The position numbers were made by a program, and so were the translations under genes. The notes under the pieces were generated by a model. That model ran no database searches. It was given only the letters and a program-made list of their open reading frames with translations, and was not told the origin of the DNA. A stretch of DNA of 64,000 bases from Candidatus Enterovibrio altilux. Its GTDB lineage: Bacteria; Pseudomonadota; Gammaproteobacteria; Enterobacterales; Vibrionaceae. Of the stretch, positions 63,038-64,000 are shown one piece after another. Numbering within the stretch: the first letter of the stretch is position 1; each line of letters opens with the position of its first letter. The stretch covers positions 310,001 through 374,000 of the forward strand of contig NZ_CP020660.1 in the NCBI RefSeq assembly GCF_002381345.1, given 5' to 3'.

Positions 63038-64000
63038 ATGCTGGAACAAATAAATTTTAGTAGTTTATCAAAGTGTGCTCACAGGCAAGCAAGCGAACAT
63101 GTGTCGTCTTATTATGCTGCATCAGCAAATCCATCTCCGTTAAGAAACACTTTAACATCAAATGCTAAAACCGATATATGTATTATTGGCGGTGGTTATA
63201 CAGGGCTTTCATCTGCCCTTTATCTCCTTGAGGAAGGATTTCGTGTGACGATATTGGAGGCTGCTAAAGTGGGATGGGGTGCGTCTGGACGAAATGGAGG
63301 ACAAATTGTTAATAGCTATAGTCGTGATATTGACGTACTCGAAAAAATAGTAGGTAAAAAGCAGGCGATATTATTTGGAACAATGGCATTTGAAGGAAGC
63401 AAGATCATTCGTGATCGTATCACTCAATATGGCATTCAATGTGACCTTAAAGACGGGGGGGTTTTTGCAGCACTGAATAACAAGCAATTGCAAAAAATAA
63501 CCCAGCAAAAAGCCCTATGGGAACGCTATGGATATAATCAGCTAGAAATGTTATCTCAATCAGACATGAAAAATATAGTTAATTCAGATATTTATGTGGG
63601 GGGGTTGTTGGATAAAAGCGGGGGGCATATTCATCCATTAAACCTTGCACTTGGAGAAGCTACTGCAGTAGAAAACCTCGGTGGTAAAATTTACGAACGC
63701 TCAGCGGTGATACGCATTGAACATGGTGATCCCGTGAAAGTATTTACTAATAAAGGCTCGGTTACGGCAGCATTTTTGGTTCTGGCGGGTAATGCCTATC
63801 TAGGTGGGCTTGTGCCAGAACTGAAGGCCAAGTCGATGCCTTGCGGCACACAAGTGATCGCGACAGAACCGCTTTCGGATAAACAAGCTAAAAGCATACT
63901 GCCGCAAGATTATTGCGTTGAAGATTGTAATTACCTATTAAATTATTATAGACTATCTGGAGATAAGCGATTGATTTATGGGGGTGGAGTGGCGTATGGT
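63038..64000 (+). CDS. Second PuuB-like FAD-dependent amine oxidoreductase, partial
   Basis: A frame open from ATG 63038 (behind AAAGGGTG) to the window edge, 321 codons without a stop. It shares the plan of the oxidase at 33781-35088: FAD motif ICIIGGGYTGLSSALYLLEE (residues about 47-66), GWGASGRNGGQIVNSYSRD near 83, GGLLDKSGGHIHPLNLALGE near 190 and FLVLAGNAYLGGL near 245. This is the gamma-glutamylputrescine oxidase family (PuuB); the N-terminal RQASEHVSSYYAAS is typical. The C-terminal part lies outside the window. Substrate is inferred. Confidence 0.85.
   Translation, partial: MLEQINFSSLSKCAHRQASEHVSSYYAASANPSPLRNTLTSNAKTDICIIGGGYTGLSSALYLLEEGFRVTILEAAKVGWGASGRNGGQIVNSYSRDIDVLEKIVGKKQAILFGTMAFEGSKIIRDRITQYGIQCDLKDGGVFAALNNKQLQKITQQKALWERYGYNQLEMLSQSDMKNIVNSDIYVGGLLDKSGGHIHPLNLALGEATAVENLGGKIYERSAVIRIEHGDPVKVFTNKGSVTAAFLVLAGNAYLGGLVPELKAKSMPCGTQVIATEPLSDKQAKSILPQDYCVEDCNYLLNYYRLSGDKRLIYGGGVAYG

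Overview
The window looks like a degenerating, insertion-sequence-riddled chromosome of a Vibrionaceae gammaproteobacterium. Gene content and local order are vibrio-like: parC-parE-yqiA-cpdA-(yqiB)-nudF, uvrC-pgsA, pyrB-pyrI, yeaG(prkA)-yeaH-ycgB, gloB/yafS, tmRNA, and a Dat-Ddc / carboxynorspermidine dehydrogenase / NspC polyamine cluster. The DNA is AT-rich and roughly half of it is non-coding. That pattern would fit a host-restricted symbiont lineage such as the Enterovibrio-like symbionts of deep-sea anglerfish. This placement is inference from gene order and decay, not a database match.

The dominant feature is about two dozen copies of one IS5-family (IS903-like) element with ends GGCTTTGTTTCCTAA. 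Every copy is broken by stops, deletions or chimeric joins. Many belong to a derivative in which a full-length element carries an inverted extra copy of its own transposase-3' end, so the unit (about 1.28 kb) has inverted arms of about 225 bp instead of short terminal repeats. Copies of this derivative share the same internal junction and the same arm-specific variants, so it appears to have spread as a unit. One IS6-family element is nested in an IS5-type copy.

Layout: 1-4.3 kb, nested IS and norM; 4.35-6.9 kb, pgsA-uvrC with a 3' scrap of uvrY/varA; 6.9-15.3 kb, mostly IS wreckage around gmhB, ssrA (tmRNA), a CosR-like MarR regulator and a 51-aa membrane ORF; 15.4-21.5 kb, tfoY-like gene, pdxH and a PilZ gene separated by IS copies; 21.9-26.8 kb, intact prkA-yeaH-ycgB operon; 28.4-49.5 kb, a segment bounded by the two halves of a broken dat-ddc gene and containing rsmJ, a puuB-like oxidase, yafS/gloB, tRNA-Val and tRNA-Glu, a gtr glycosylation cassette with a dead third gene, nspC and carboxynorspermidine dehydrogenase; 49.9-52.7 kb, tRNA-Pro/His/Arg and pyrBI; 53.0-60.8 kb, plsC, parC, parE, yqiA, cpdA, dead yqiB and nudF; 61-62.8 kb, IS; 63 kb to the edge, a second puuB-like gene.

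The most informative structural observation is an 18.8-kb inversion. Its two breakpoints join the N-terminal part of dat-ddc to one part of an IS copy (30,787/30,788) and the C-terminal part to the complementary part of the IS (49,545/49,546). Flipping the segment back restores both the gene and the IS. Housekeeping functions (topoisomerase IV, UvrC, AspC-type pyrimidine synthesis by PyrBI, PdxH, PgsA/PlsC lipid synthesis) are intact. Regulatory and accessory functions (UvrY/VarA, YqiB, Dat-Ddc, the third gtr gene, the end of YafS) are decaying.
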